This document shows positions 6,049 to 12,492 of a DNA stretch of 12,492 nt, piece by piece; the first letter of the stretch is position 1; the number at the start of each line of letters is the position of its first letter. The notes below the pieces were generated by a model that was not told the origin of the DNA, ran no database searches, and saw only the letters and a program-made list of their open reading frames with translations. The DNA comes from Thermodesulfobacteriota bacterium (GTDB lineage Bacteria; Desulfobacterota; Thermodesulfobacteria; Thermodesulfobacteriales; Thermodesulfatatoraceae), in assembly GCA_013154385.1 (NCBI GenBank), contig JAADCO010000053.1, positions 1-12,492 of the forward strand, written 5' to 3'. Position numbers and translations under genes: made by a program.

Positions 6049-6588
6049 ATGACAAATTTCTCAAAAAAAGAAGAAAAATTTTTCGAAGCCCGTTTGCGGG
6101 TGGGACGCCAGCCCTTTTTTGCCCTGTGGAACAGTGCGGGAAGGCTCCTGCTTTTGGGTTTCGGCCACCACCCGTCACCCCGGGCGTGGTCTCGGCTGGA
6201 GCGCTTTTTAGGCCCCCTCTCCCCTGAAGGGGCCCCGCGCCATCTGGTTTCCTCCCTGGAGGAAGTGCTGGCCGCCTACCTCGAGGGGCGGGAGCAAAAT
6301 CCTTCCTATCCATTAAAGCCCCTGGGCACTCCCTTTCAGCTCAAGGTCTGGGAGGCCCTGTGCGAGATCCCTTACGGAGAGACGCGCACCTACGGCTGGT
6401 TGGCCCAAAGGATAGGTCGCCCGCGGGCCTTCCGCGCCGTGGGCCGGGCCCTGGGCGACAATCCCCTCCCCATCTTCATCCCCTGTCATCGAATCGTCGG
6501 TGTCCACGGCCTGGGTGGCTTTTCCGGCGGGTTGGAAGTCAAGCGTTTTCTCCTCCGCCTGGAAGCGTCAAAAGACTTTCGTCAATAA
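6049..6588 (+). CDS. ogt: methylated-DNA--protein-cysteine methyltransferase (MGMT/Ogt)
   Basis: A 179-residue suicide repair protein that moves alkyl groups from O6-alkylguanine to its own cysteine. The C-terminal half has the whole signature: GTPFQLKVWEALCEIPYGET (93-112), the winged helix with RAVGRAL (arginine finger R129), N138, and the active site IPCHRIVG (C146). The N-terminal half is divergent, as usual. The start is uncertain: the ATG at 6049, GTG at 6034 and TTG at 6037 are all in frame and none has a ribosome site. Codons 5-7 contain a run of seven A in an AT-rich 5' end. It is divergent from the NUDIX gene across about 90 bases. Its stop codon overlaps the palindrome proposed to control the flagellar operon. 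Confidence 0.93.
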   Translation: MTNFSKKEEKFFEARLRVGRQPFFALWNSAGRLLLLGFGHHPSPRAWSRLERFLGPLSPEGAPRHLVSSLEEVLAAYLEGREQNPSYPLKPLGTPFQLKVWEALCEIPYGETRTYGWLAQRIGRPRAFRAVGRALGDNPLPIFIPCHRIVGVHGLGGFSGGLEVKRFLLRLEASKDFRQ

Positions 6589-6594
6589 TCTGAC
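6581..6594. promoter_or_regulatory. GTCA-N6-TGAC palindrome, candidate enhancer-binding-protein site
   Basis: GTCAATAATCTGAC is an inverted repeat with perfect four-base arms. It matches 12 of 14 positions of the FleQ box described for Pseudomonas (GTCANTAAATTGAC). A further GTCA half site lies 14 bases upstream at 6567-6570. The centre is about 105 bases upstream of the predicted sigma-54 start, a normal distance for an activator of the NtrC/FleQ class. It overlaps the MGMT stop codon. The use of a Pseudomonas consensus in another lineage is inference. Confidence 0.4.
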
Positions 6595-6666
6595 ACGCTC
6601 AGGGACCACCTTCCCGCCACGAGGCGCGTCCTTCGTCCTGACCGGGAAAAAGGCGCGCCCTCCTCC

Positions 6667-6682
6667 TGGCACTTCACTTGCT
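6667..6682 (+). promoter_or_regulatory. sigma-54 (RpoN) promoter of the flagellar operon
   Basis: TGGCAC (6667-6672), five bases, then TTGCT (6678-6682) reproduces the -24/-12 consensus TGGCAC-N5-TTGCW with the invariant GG and GC 12 bases apart. Initiation is expected near 6693. This gives a leader of about 17 bases that just contains the ribosome site GGAGGTG (6699-6705) of fliL. Sigma-54 control of middle flagellar genes is well known in several bacterial groups. No terminator for the upstream MGMT gene was found in the 121-base gap. Confidence 0.85.
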
Positions 6683-6709
6683 ATCCATATTCGTGCACGG
6701 AGGTGCTTC

Positions 6710-7192
6710 ATGGCGGAGAAGGAAAAAGGAAAAGAAGAAGGCAAAAAGGGCGGAAAGAAGTTCCTGTTCATCATCATTATCGGCGTCGTCCTGTTGGCTG
6801 GGATCGGAGGGGGGGCCTACTTCTTCCTCTTTGCCGGGAGTGAGCCCCCTCCAGAGGAAGAGGCTCCCCCGGAGCCACCCGAACCGGAAGTAGGCCCCTT
6901 TCTCCAGCTCGATCCCTTCATCGTCAATCTGGCTGATCCCACGGGGCATCGCTATCTGCGGGCCAAGATCACCTTGGAGTTTCGCAACGACGAGGTCTAC
7001 CAGAAGGCCAACGAGCGCATTCCGCAAATAAACGACGCCATCATCATGGTGCTGTCGAGCAAGACCGTCGAGGAAATGCTCTCTCCCGAAGGGAAGATGG
7101 AGCTCAGGATGGAACTCATCCGCAAGTTGAACGAGCTCCTGGGTCCAAACAGCATCAAAAACATCTATTTCACGCAATTTGTGGTGCAGTAG
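6710..7192 (+). CDS. fliL: flagellar basal body-associated protein FliL
   Basis: A 160-residue single-pass inner-membrane protein that surrounds and supports the MotA/B stator. There is a Lys/Glu-rich cytoplasmic N-terminus (1-17), one membrane helix (about 18-42) and a Pro/Glu-rich linker (44-61). The periplasmic FliL domain follows, from FLQLDPFIVNLADPTGHRYL to the C-terminal IKNIYFTQFVVQ. The ATG at 6710 is fixed by GGAGGTG at 6699-6705 and by the sigma-54 promoter, whose predicted start site excludes longer reading. It is the first gene of the operon, with fliM starting six bases after its stop. Confidence 0.95.
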   Translation: MAEKEKGKEEGKKGGKKFLFIIIIGVVLLAGIGGGAYFFLFAGSEPPPEEEAPPEPPEPEVGPFLQLDPFIVNLADPTGHRYLRAKITLEFRNDEVYQKANERIPQINDAIIMVLSSKTVEEMLSPEGKMELRMELIRKLNELLGPNSIKNIYFTQFVVQ

Positions 7193-7198
7193 GGGATT

Positions 7199-8176
7199 AT
7201 GGGCGAGATTCTCTCCCAAGAAGAGATTGATGCCCTTTTAAGCGGCATTGACGAAGGGGCGGTAGACACGACGCCGGAGGAGCCGGCGTACGCGGAAGAG
7301 GACATCAAGCCCTTTGACTTCCGCAACTACACCATTGCCGCCCGTCTCAAGGTGCCGGGGCTTGAGGTCGTCAATGACTATTTTGCGCGCGGTCTGCGCG
7401 GCACGCTCTCTTCCATGTTGCGCGAAGTGGTGGACATCGTGGCCCTTCCTTTGAAGATGGAGCGCTTCAAGGAGTTTCTCAACCGCATTCCCGTGCCCAC
7501 CTCGCTCCATCTCTTTCGTCTCGAACCCCTGCGCGGGCAGTGTCTCCTGAACATCGAGAGCCGCTTGGTCTTTGCCTTCGTGGAGCGGTTCCTGGGGGGA
7601 ACGGGGCGCCGGATGACCAGGGTGGAAGGCCGCGAATTCACCACCATCGAGCAGCGTCTCATCCGCCGGGTGGTCGAAGCCGCCCTCCAGGAGCTGGAAA
7701 AAGCCTGGCGCGGAATACATCCCGTCAAACCCCAGTACGTGCGCAGCGAGATCAATCCCCAGTTTGCCCGCGTCCTGCAACCGGATGAAACGGTGGTGGT
7801 CTGCAACTTCAGCCTGGAACTCGAAGACCTGAAGGGAGAGCTCCTCATCTGTTACGGCCTGGGCACCCTCCAGCCCGTGAAGAGCAAGCTCTATTCGCCC
7901 TTTCAGAGCGACGAAGATGCCGATCCCTTCTGGCGCAAGCAGCTTGAGGAAATCATCCGTTCGGTGGCCGTGGAACTCCAGGTCCCTCTCGGTTCCGCCC
8001 AGGTTACCGGTCGCGAACTCCTCGATCTCGCCGTGGGAGACATCATCCAGCTGGACACCGAAATTGACGAACCGCTTCCGGTCTACATCGCCGGACTCAA
8101 GAAGATCCTCGGGGAGCTCGGTCTCTACCGGGGACACAAAGCCATTCGCGTCATCGACTTTGTAAGAGAGGAGTAG
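7199..8176 (+). CDS. fliM: flagellar motor switch protein FliM
   Basis: A 325-residue switch-complex protein. The N-terminal peptide ILSQEEIDALLSG (4-16) is the docking site for phosphorylated CheY. A linker leads to the CheC-like middle domain, which shows the LGGTGR motif (132-137) that contacts FliG. The C-terminal SpoA domain (about 240-320) pairs with FliN. Length is standard. The ribosome site AGGGGA lies just before the ATG, and fliL ends six bases upstream. FliM transmits the chemotaxis signal to the rotor and so sets rotation direction. Confidence 0.97.
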   Translation: MGEILSQEEIDALLSGIDEGAVDTTPEEPAYAEEDIKPFDFRNYTIAARLKVPGLEVVNDYFARGLRGTLSSMLREVVDIVALPLKMERFKEFLNRIPVPTSLHLFRLEPLRGQCLLNIESRLVFAFVERFLGGTGRRMTRVEGREFTTIEQRLIRRVVEAALQELEKAWRGIHPVKPQYVRSEINPQFARVLQPDETVVVCNFSLELEDLKGELLICYGLGTLQPVKSKLYSPFQSDEDADPFWRKQLEEIIRSVAVELQVPLGSAQVTGRELLDLAVGDIIQLDTEIDEPLPVYIAGLKKILGELGLYRGHKAIRVIDFVREE

Positions 8177-8179
8177 AGC

Positions 8180-8755
8180 ATGTCGGAAGAACTTCGCCAG
8201 GACGACATAGACGCCTTGCTCAATCAGCAACAGGAAGAGGGGTCTCAAGCCGAGGAGAAGCCGCAGGAGGAAGCGGCGGAGGCCGAGTCCCAGGCGGCGG
8301 ACCAGGAGACGGAGAACCTGGGAGACGCCGAGGCGGATCTCCTGGCGCAGTGGGAAGAGGCGCTGAAGGAGGCCAAGGAGGCCGAGGCCGCGCAGAAGGC
8401 CGAAGCCGAGGAGAAGCCGGAGGAGCCCGCTCCTCAGGCCGAGGCCCCGAAGTTCGAGGAGTTCACCGCCAAGGGCAGCAGCGGAGAGGGGCATCCCAGC
8501 CTCGATTTCATCCTGGACATCCCGCTTGAGATCTCCGTGGAGATCGGGAGGTCCAAGATGATCATCAACGACCTGCTGAAGCTCTCTCAGGGCTCCATCA
8601 TCGAGCTCAACAAGCTCGCCGGAGAACCGGCGGAGATCTACGTGAACCAGAGGCTCATGGCCCGCGGTGAGGTGGTGGTGGTCAACGACCGCTTTGCCGT
8701 GCGCCTGACCGAGATCATCTCACCGCAGGAAAGGATCAGGCAACTCGGCTCATGA
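8180..8755 (+). CDS. fliN: flagellar motor switch protein FliN with extended N-terminus
   Basis: A 191-residue protein, longer than the roughly 110-140 of a usual FliN. The C-terminal SpoA domain (about 107-183: LDFILDIPLEISVEIGRSKM through VNDRFAVRLTEI) is typical. Before it lies a long Glu/Ala-rich, probably helical or disordered region (18-90), with LLAQWEEALKEA (54-65) resembling the normal FliN start. The first 14 residues, MSEELRQDDIDALL, copy the FliM CheY-docking peptide. FliY proteins also carry such a peptide plus a CheC domain, but no CheC domain is present here. GAGAGGAG at 8166-8173 is the ribosome site, and fliM ends three bases upstream. It forms the C-ring with FliM and docks export cargo through FliH. 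Confidence 0.95.
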   Translation: MSEELRQDDIDALLNQQQEEGSQAEEKPQEEAAEAESQAADQETENLGDAEADLLAQWEEALKEAKEAEAAQKAEAEEKPEEPAPQAEAPKFEEFTAKGSSGEGHPSLDFILDIPLEISVEIGRSKMIINDLLKLSQGSIIELNKLAGEPAEIYVNQRLMARGEVVVVNDRFAVRLTEIISPQERIRQLGS

Positions 8756-9030
8756 GCGTTGGTCTCTACTTACAAGTCATCGGTCTGGTGCTCTTTCTGT
8801 GCGGCCTTCTGGTCCTGGCCAGCTGGGCCGTGAGGCGCCTCAGAGCCCGCACCCAGGGGCCGCTCGGGGAGAGCATCAAGGTGAAGGCCGTGAGGCCGCT
8901 TACCTACAAGTCTCAGTTGGCCCTGGTTGAGGTCCTGGGGGAGAAGATCCTCATCGGTCTGGGAGAAGGGGGACCAAGACTCATTTGCAAGCTGGAGGGA
9001 AAGAAGGATGAGGATCACCCTGCTCGTTAG
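8752..9030 (+). CDS. fliO: flagellar export apparatus protein FliO
   Basis: A small 92-residue membrane protein with one N-terminal membrane helix (about 5-28, LYLQVIGLVLFLCGLLVLAS), then a basic stretch and a short cytoplasmic beta-rich domain (VKAVRPLTYKSQLALVEVLG, then ILIGLGEGG). It matches FliO in size, layout and position between fliN and fliP. FliO assists assembly of the FliP ring. The ATG overlaps the fliN stop (ATGA), and the gene runs 23 bases into fliP. FliO is poorly conserved, so the call rests on position as well as sequence. Confidence 0.88.
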   Translation: MSVGLYLQVIGLVLFLCGLLVLASWAVRRLRARTQGPLGESIKVKAVRPLTYKSQLALVEVLGEKILIGLGEGGPRLICKLEGKKDEDHPAR

Positions 9031-9742
9031 TTTCTTCCTCTTTCAGGCCGGAAACGCCCTGGCCCTTACTCTGCCCACGGTGAAGCTCGGGCTTGAGCCA
9101 GCCAAGGGGCCGGAGCAGGTGGCGGTGGTCCTCCAGATTCTCCTCCTGCTTACGATTCTCTCCGTGGCGCCGGCCCTTCTCCTCATGGTGACTTCCTTTA
9201 CCCGGCTGGCGGTGGTCTTTTCTCTGCTGCGCCACGCCCTCGGGACCCAACAGACTCCTCCCACCCAGGTGCTCATCGCCCTGGCCCTTTTCCTCACCTT
9301 CTTCATCATGGCCCCCGTTTTCAAAGAGGCCTACGAAAAGGGGCTCTCTCCCTACCTGGCGGGAGAAATAGACGAAGCCGAGTTCTTCAGGGACGCAATC
9401 AAACCCTTTCGGGAATTCATGTTTCGCAACACGCGCGAAAAGGACCTCGCGCTGATGGTCAGGCTGGCCGGTGATCAGCGCCCGGAGACCAAAGAGGACG
9501 TGCGCACCCTCACGTTGATCCCGGCCTTCATGATCAGCGAGCTGCGTTCGGCCTTCGAGATCGGGTTCCTGCTCTACATCCCGTTCCTGATCATCGACAT
9601 GGTGGTGGCCAGCGTCCTTCTCTCCATGGGAATGATGATGCTGCCCCCGATCATGGTCTCTTTGCCCATGAAGATACTGCTTTTCGTCCTGGTGGACGGC
9701 TGGAACCTCCTCATCGGTTCCCTGGTGAGGAGCTTTTACTAG
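9008..9742 (+). CDS. fliP: flagellar export gate protein FliP
   Basis: A 244-residue protein beginning with a likely cleavable signal peptide (MRITLLVSFFLFQAGNALA). The FliP signature follows: ILSVAPALLLMVTSFTRLAV, then LRHALGTQQTPP and LFLTFFIMAPVF. A periplasmic stretch comes next, then ELRSAFEIGFLLYIPFLIID and MMMLPPIMVSLPMKILLFVL. FliP forms the pentameric core of the export pore with FliQ and FliR. The start at 9008 has GGAGGGAAAGAAGG before it and lies inside the end of fliO in another frame, so the two are probably translationally coupled. Confidence 0.97.
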   Translation: MRITLLVSFFLFQAGNALALTLPTVKLGLEPAKGPEQVAVVLQILLLLTILSVAPALLLMVTSFTRLAVVFSLLRHALGTQQTPPTQVLIALALFLTFFIMAPVFKEAYEKGLSPYLAGEIDEAEFFRDAIKPFREFMFRNTREKDLALMVRLAGDQRPETKEDVRTLTLIPAFMISELRSAFEIGFLLYIPFLIIDMVVASVLLSMGMMMLPPIMVSLPMKILLFVLVDGWNLLIGSLVRSFY

Positions 9743-9754
9743 GGGGTTTTTCAG

Positions 9755-10024
9755 ATGACGGAAAACACGGTGGTTGGACTGGCCAGAGAGGCTATCGAAC
9801 TTACGCTTCTCATCTCCATGCCCATGTTGCTCGCCGGGCTGGTGGTGGGGCTCGTGATCAGCATCTTTCAGGCCGTGACCCAGATCCAGGAGATGACCCT
9901 TACTTTCGTGCCCAAGATCGTCGCCGTGCTCCTGGCGCTCCTGGTGTCTTTTCCCTGGATCATGCGCAAGATGATCACCTTTACCGAGCACTTGATCCTG
10001 GACTTGCCGAGGTTCATCAAATGA
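9755..10024 (+). CDS. fliQ: flagellar export gate protein FliQ
   Basis: An 89-residue protein with two membrane helices forming a hairpin, separated by the conserved short loop with FQAVTQIQEMTLTFVPKI. It starts MTENTVVGLAREAIELTLLI, the usual FliQ opening. Four copies join FliP5 and FliR in the export gate. AGGGGG (9741-9746) is the ribosome site, and fliP ends 12 bases upstream. Its stop codon overlaps the fliR start (ATGA). Confidence 0.97.
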   Translation: MTENTVVGLAREAIELTLLISMPMLLAGLVVGLVISIFQAVTQIQEMTLTFVPKIVAVLLALLVSFPWIMRKMITFTEHLILDLPRFIK

Positions 10025-10809
10025 AGCTCGATTTTTACGCTTATCTCGCGGAATACGCTGCGGTCTTTGCCCTCGTGCTGGTGAGGGTGGGCTTCCTGGT
10101 GGCCTTTCTCCCGGTCTTCGGGAGCCGTCTGGTCCCGCCCATGATCAAGGCCGCCTCCATCCTGGTGCTCGCCCTCATCCTCACGCCCCTGGCCGTAGGG
10201 CGGACGAAAATGCCCGCTACGGCGTGGGAGTTCCTCCTTCTCTGCGTGCCGGAGGCCCTGCTCGGGCTCTCCATGGCCTTTCTCGTGCGTCTCGTCTTTG
10301 CCGGGGTCCAGTTCGGCGGTCAGTTGCTCGGGTTTCAGATGGGCTTTGGGGTGGCCAACGTCATTGATCCCGCCACCGGAGTGGAGGCCCCGGTGCTCGC
10401 CCAGATGGCCTATCTCGTGGCCCTCCTCCTCTTTTTGGTCTTCGACATCCATCACTACTTCTTCCTGGCCCTGGGCGAGAGTTTCAAGGTGTTTCCGCCG
10501 GGCACCCTGAAGGGTTCGAAGGAGGTCTTCCATCTCCTGGTCCTTCAGGGCGAAGACATCTTTCGGCTGGCGATAAGGATCCTTGCTCCGGCCATGGCCA
10601 TTCTCCTTCTGATCCAGATCGCCATGGGGATCGTCTCGCGCTTCGTTCCCCAGGTGAACGTGATGATCATCAGCTTTCCGCTGACCATCGGCGTGGGGCT
10701 CTTCTTCTTCGGCCTCACGCTCCAGGTGTTGGGTCGGGTGCTTGAGCCGGCTTACGGGGAGGCCGTGAGGTCCTTGCCCTTTATCATGCGGGCCTTTGGA
10801 GGTCATTGA
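10021..10809 (+). CDS. fliR: flagellar export gate protein FliR
   Basis: A 262-residue polytopic protein with about six hydrophobic segments. Family blocks seen are ALVLVRVGFLVAFLPVFGSR near the N-terminus, QFGGQLLGFQMGFGVANVID in the middle (about 99-118) and IAMGIVSRFVPQVNVMIISF (about 200-219). The gate contains one copy, which completes the FliPQR pore. The ATG overlaps the fliQ stop by four bases, and the stop overlaps the flhB start by one base. Confidence 0.97.
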   Translation: MKLDFYAYLAEYAAVFALVLVRVGFLVAFLPVFGSRLVPPMIKAASILVLALILTPLAVGRTKMPATAWEFLLLCVPEALLGLSMAFLVRLVFAGVQFGGQLLGFQMGFGVANVIDPATGVEAPVLAQMAYLVALLLFLVFDIHHYFFLALGESFKVFPPGTLKGSKEVFHLLVLQGEDIFRLAIRILAPAMAILLLIQIAMGIVSRFVPQVNVMIISFPLTIGVGLFFFGLTLQVLGRVLEPAYGEAVRSLPFIMRAFGGH

Positions 10810-11873
10810 TGCCCGAAGAGAGCCTCCAGGAAAAGACGGAAGAGCCTACGCCCAGGCGACGCGAAGAAGCCAGACGCCGGGGACAGGTGGCCAAGAGCCG
10901 GGAAGTGGCCGCGGTGGCGGTGCTTTCCGGAGGGGTGCTGGCCTTTCTTCTCGGAGGGAGCTACATGCTGACCCAGCTCTTCCTGGTCTATCGCCATTTC
11001 CTGCGCTTCTCGCATCCGGTCTTCGACCTGAAGAGCGCAGAGGGGCTCTTTTGGCTCTCGGTGAAGATGGGCCTTTCCGCCCTCCTGCCGGTGACGGTCA
11101 TCGTCTCGCTCCTGGCCTTCCTCGCCCTCTATCTCCAGGTCGGAGGCGTGACCGCCTGGGAGGCCCTCTCTCCCAAGTGGGAGCGCATCCATCCCCTTGA
11201 GGGCGTGAAGAAGCTCTTTTCCATCCCCTCGCTGGTGGAGTTGCTCAAGTCGGTGCTCAAGATCGCCATCATCAGTTTCGTGGCCTGGCTGGTGATAGAC
11301 GGCTCGAAGGAAAGGGTGCTCCTCTTGGCCGGCCAGGAGGTGGAGTCCATCTCCCGCGAGCTCTTCCTGCTGGCGCGTTCCCTGGTCATCAAGACCCTCA
11401 TCGCCCTCCTGGTGCTGGCCCTGCTCGACTTCCTCTTCCAACGCTGGGAGACGGAGAGACAGCTCCGCATGACGCGCGAAGAGCTCAAAGAAGAGCTCAA
11501 GCAGACCGAAGGAGACCCCTGGGTCAAGAGCCGCATCCGCCAGATTCAGCGGAGCATGGCCCAGAGGCGGATGATGGCCGAAGTGCCCAAGGCCGACGTG
11601 GTCATCACCAACCCGGAGCATCTGGCCGTGGCCCTGAAATACGAAATGGGGGAGATGCCCGCCCCGCAGGTGCTCGCCAAGGGAGCGGACTTCATGGCGC
11701 AGAAGATAAGGGCCATCGCCGAGGCCCACGACGTGCCCATCGTGGAGAACCCGCCTCTCGCCCAGACCCTCTTCCGGGAGGTGGAGGTGGGCGAATACGT
11801 GCCTGCGGAACTCTATCAGGCCGTGGCCGAGGTCCTGGCCTACGTCTATCGCTTGAAGGGGAAGGTTAACTGA
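10809..11873 (+). CDS. flhB: flagellar export switch protein FlhB
   Basis: A 354-residue protein. The basic N-terminus with [20 protein letters not shown] (8-27) is the family hallmark, followed by four membrane helices and the cytoplasmic FlhB-C domain. The autocleavage site, normally NPTH, reads NPEH here (N268-P269-E270-H271; AACCCGGAGCAT at 11610-11621), within [15 protein letters not shown]. Cleavage between N and P switches export from rod-hook to filament substrates, so the T-to-E change deserves testing. The ATG at 10809 has GGAGGT at 10798-10803; an in-frame TTG at 10806 is less likely. It overlaps fliR and flhA by one base each. The downstream region ([20 protein letters not shown]) is normal. 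Confidence 0.97.
   Translation: MPEESLQEKTEEPTPRRREEARRRGQVAKSREVAAVAVLSGGVLAFLLGGSYMLTQLFLVYRHFLRFSHPVFDLKSAEGLFWLSVKMGLSALLPVTVIVSLLAFLALYLQVGGVTAWEALSPKWERIHPLEGVKKLFSIPSLVELLKSVLKIAIISFVAWLVIDGSKERVLLLAGQEVESISRELFLLARSLVIKTLIALLVLALLDFLFQRWETERQLRMTREELKEELKQTEGDPWVKSRIRQIQRSMAQRRMMAEVPKADVVITNPEHLAVALKYEMGEMPAPQVLAKGADFMAQKIRAIAEAHDVPIVENPPLAQTLFREVEVGEYVPAELYQAVAEVLAYVYRLKGKVN
11610..11621 (+). other. NPEH variant of the FlhB autocleavage motif
   Basis: The four codons AAC CCG GAG CAT encode Asn-Pro-Glu-His at the place of the conserved NPTH loop. The Asn that cyclises, the Pro that follows the scissile bond and the His are kept; only the Thr is replaced. Confidence 0.9.
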
Positions 11874-12492
11874 TGGCGGAGAAAGCGTTGCCCATAGGAA
11901 GAGTTATTTCCGTGGATCCCACCAATCTCGTGGTGGCGGCAGGGGTGGTGGGCATCCTCACCATCATGGTCATTCCTCTGCCGCGCTACCTCATGGACTT
12001 TCTGCTCTCCCTCTCCTTCACCGTGGCGCTCGCCATCCTCCTCATGTCCATGTACATCAGCAAGCCCCTTGACTTCACCGCCTTTCCGGCGCTTCTCCTG
12101 GTGACCACCCTTTTCCGGCTCTCGCTGAACGTGGCCTCCACGCGGCTCATCTTGCTCCACGGACACGAGGGCCCCTCGGCTGCCGGACACGTGATCAAGA
12201 GCTTCGGGCAATTCGTGGTGGGCGGAAACTACGTCGTCGGCGCCATTGTCTTTGCCATCCTGGTCATCATCAACTTCGTGGTCATCACCAAGGGTGCCGG
12301 GCGCATCGCCGAGGTGGCGGCCCGCTTCACCCTGGACGCCATGCCCGGAAAGCAGATGGCCATTGACGCCGACCTCAACGCCGGGCTCATAGACGAGGCC
12401 GAGGCCAAGAGGAGGCGTGAGGAGATCGCCAAGGAGGCCGAGTTCTACGGGGCCATGGACGGCGCGAGCAAGTTCGTCCGGGGTGAGGCCAT
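11873..12492 (+). CDS. flhA: flagellar export protein FlhA, 3' end cut by window edge
   Basis: Reading from the ATG at 11873 gives 206 codons open to the window edge, about 30% of the usual roughly 690 residues. Seen are the first membrane helices, [20 protein letters not shown] (66-85) followed by NVASTR, and [19 protein letters not shown]. The FHIPEP signature follows, from [18 protein letters not shown] (144-161) through [19 protein letters not shown]. FlhA is the nonameric export-gate component that couples proton flow to export and receives chaperone-cargo complexes at its C-terminal ring (outside the window). It overlaps the flhB stop by one base (TGATG). Confidence 0.97.
   Translation, partial: MAEKALPIGRVISVDPTNLVVAAGVVGILTIMVIPLPRYLMDFLLSLSFTVALAILLMSMYISKPLDFTAFPALLLVTTLFRLSLNVASTRLILLHGHEGPSAAGHVIKSFGQFVVGGNYVVGAIVFAILVIINFVVITKGAGRIAEVAARFTLDAMPGKQMAIDADLNAGLIDEAEAKRRREEIAKEAEFYGAMDGASKFVRGEA

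Noticed and set aside
6623..6659. Repeated GGCGCG elements (6623-6628, 6652-6657) as activator sites
   Set aside because: They are only about 10-45 bases from the -24 box, too close for an enhancer-type activator, and GC-rich hexamers recur by chance here. The GTCA palindrome further upstream is better placed.
7238..8494. A 418-codon open frame on the minus strand opposite fliM and fliN
   Set aside because: It is exactly antisense to two certain genes, its translation is low-complexity Leu/Arg/Gly-rich with no recognisable domain, and G+C-rich codon use readily keeps such frames open.
8981..9991. A 336-codon minus-strand frame opposite fliP and fliQ, rich in His, Gly, Glu and Asp
   Set aside because: The composition is the mirror image of hydrophobic membrane-protein codons; no motif and no ribosome site support it. 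The same applies to minus-strand frames at 9868-10806 and 10803-11729.
1..12492. CRISPR arrays, insertion sequences, tRNA genes, attachment sites or defence genes
   Set aside because: No periodic repeats, transposase or integrase motifs, cloverleaf-like sequences or known defence domains were seen; nearly every base belongs to a recognised gene.

Overview
The window is a compact, fully coding stretch of a bacterial chromosome, roughly 60% G+C by eye. It carries anaerobic quinone and tetrapyrrole genes on the left and the first genes of a canonical flagellar export and motor operon on the right. The mix suggests an anaerobic, motile Gram-negative lineage of the Thermodesulfobacteria or deltaproteobacterial type: an AhbA-like siroheme decarboxylase subunit, SirC, a UbiX/UbiA-like pair as in futalosine-type menaquinone synthesis, and a sigma-54 flagellar promoter. 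That placement is an inference from gene content and protein style, not from a marker gene. No tRNA, rRNA, CRISPR array, insertion sequence or prophage gene was seen. No gap between genes exceeds about 120 bases.

Left part (1-2200). A leftward DUF488 gene runs off the left edge. It is divergent from a rightward pair, an FmdB-type zinc-ribbon protein and a DedA-family membrane protein. The DedA gene collides tail to tail, with a 53-base overlap, with a leftward AhbA-like gene. The AhbA-like gene is coupled to greA just upstream of it (TAATG junction).

Middle part (2120-5955). A leftward operon reads deoC-rnhA fusion, ubiX, ubiA. The genes are joined by a 4-base overlap and a 4-base gap, and a good intrinsic terminator follows before greA. 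Head to head with the deoC-rnhA fusion is sirC (precorrin-2 dehydrogenase); their two start codons share the palindrome CATG. SirC meets a leftward NUDIX hydrolase tail to tail, and the two stop codons share the palindrome TTAA.

Right part (6049-12492). After an MGMT-type DNA repair gene comes a 121-base gap. It holds a near-consensus sigma-54 promoter (TGGCAC-N5-TTGCT) and, about 100 bases upstream of the expected start, a GTCA-N6-TGAC palindrome like an enhancer-binding-protein site. These sit in front of fliL-fliM-fliN-fliO-fliP-fliQ-fliR-flhB-flhA, packed with overlaps or gaps of at most 12 bases; flhA runs off the right edge. FliL supports the stator, FliM and FliN form the switch, and FliO/P/Q/R with FlhB/FlhA build the flagellar type III export gate.

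Most of the window is conserved core biology and no defence or mobile system was found. The points most worth following are the deoxyribose-phosphate aldolase-RNase HI fusion, a FliN with a FliM-like CheY-docking peptide at its N-terminus, an NPEH instead of NPTH autocleavage motif in FlhB, the sigma-54 plus palindrome control region, and the antiparallel gene junctions that leave no room for ordinary promoters or terminators.
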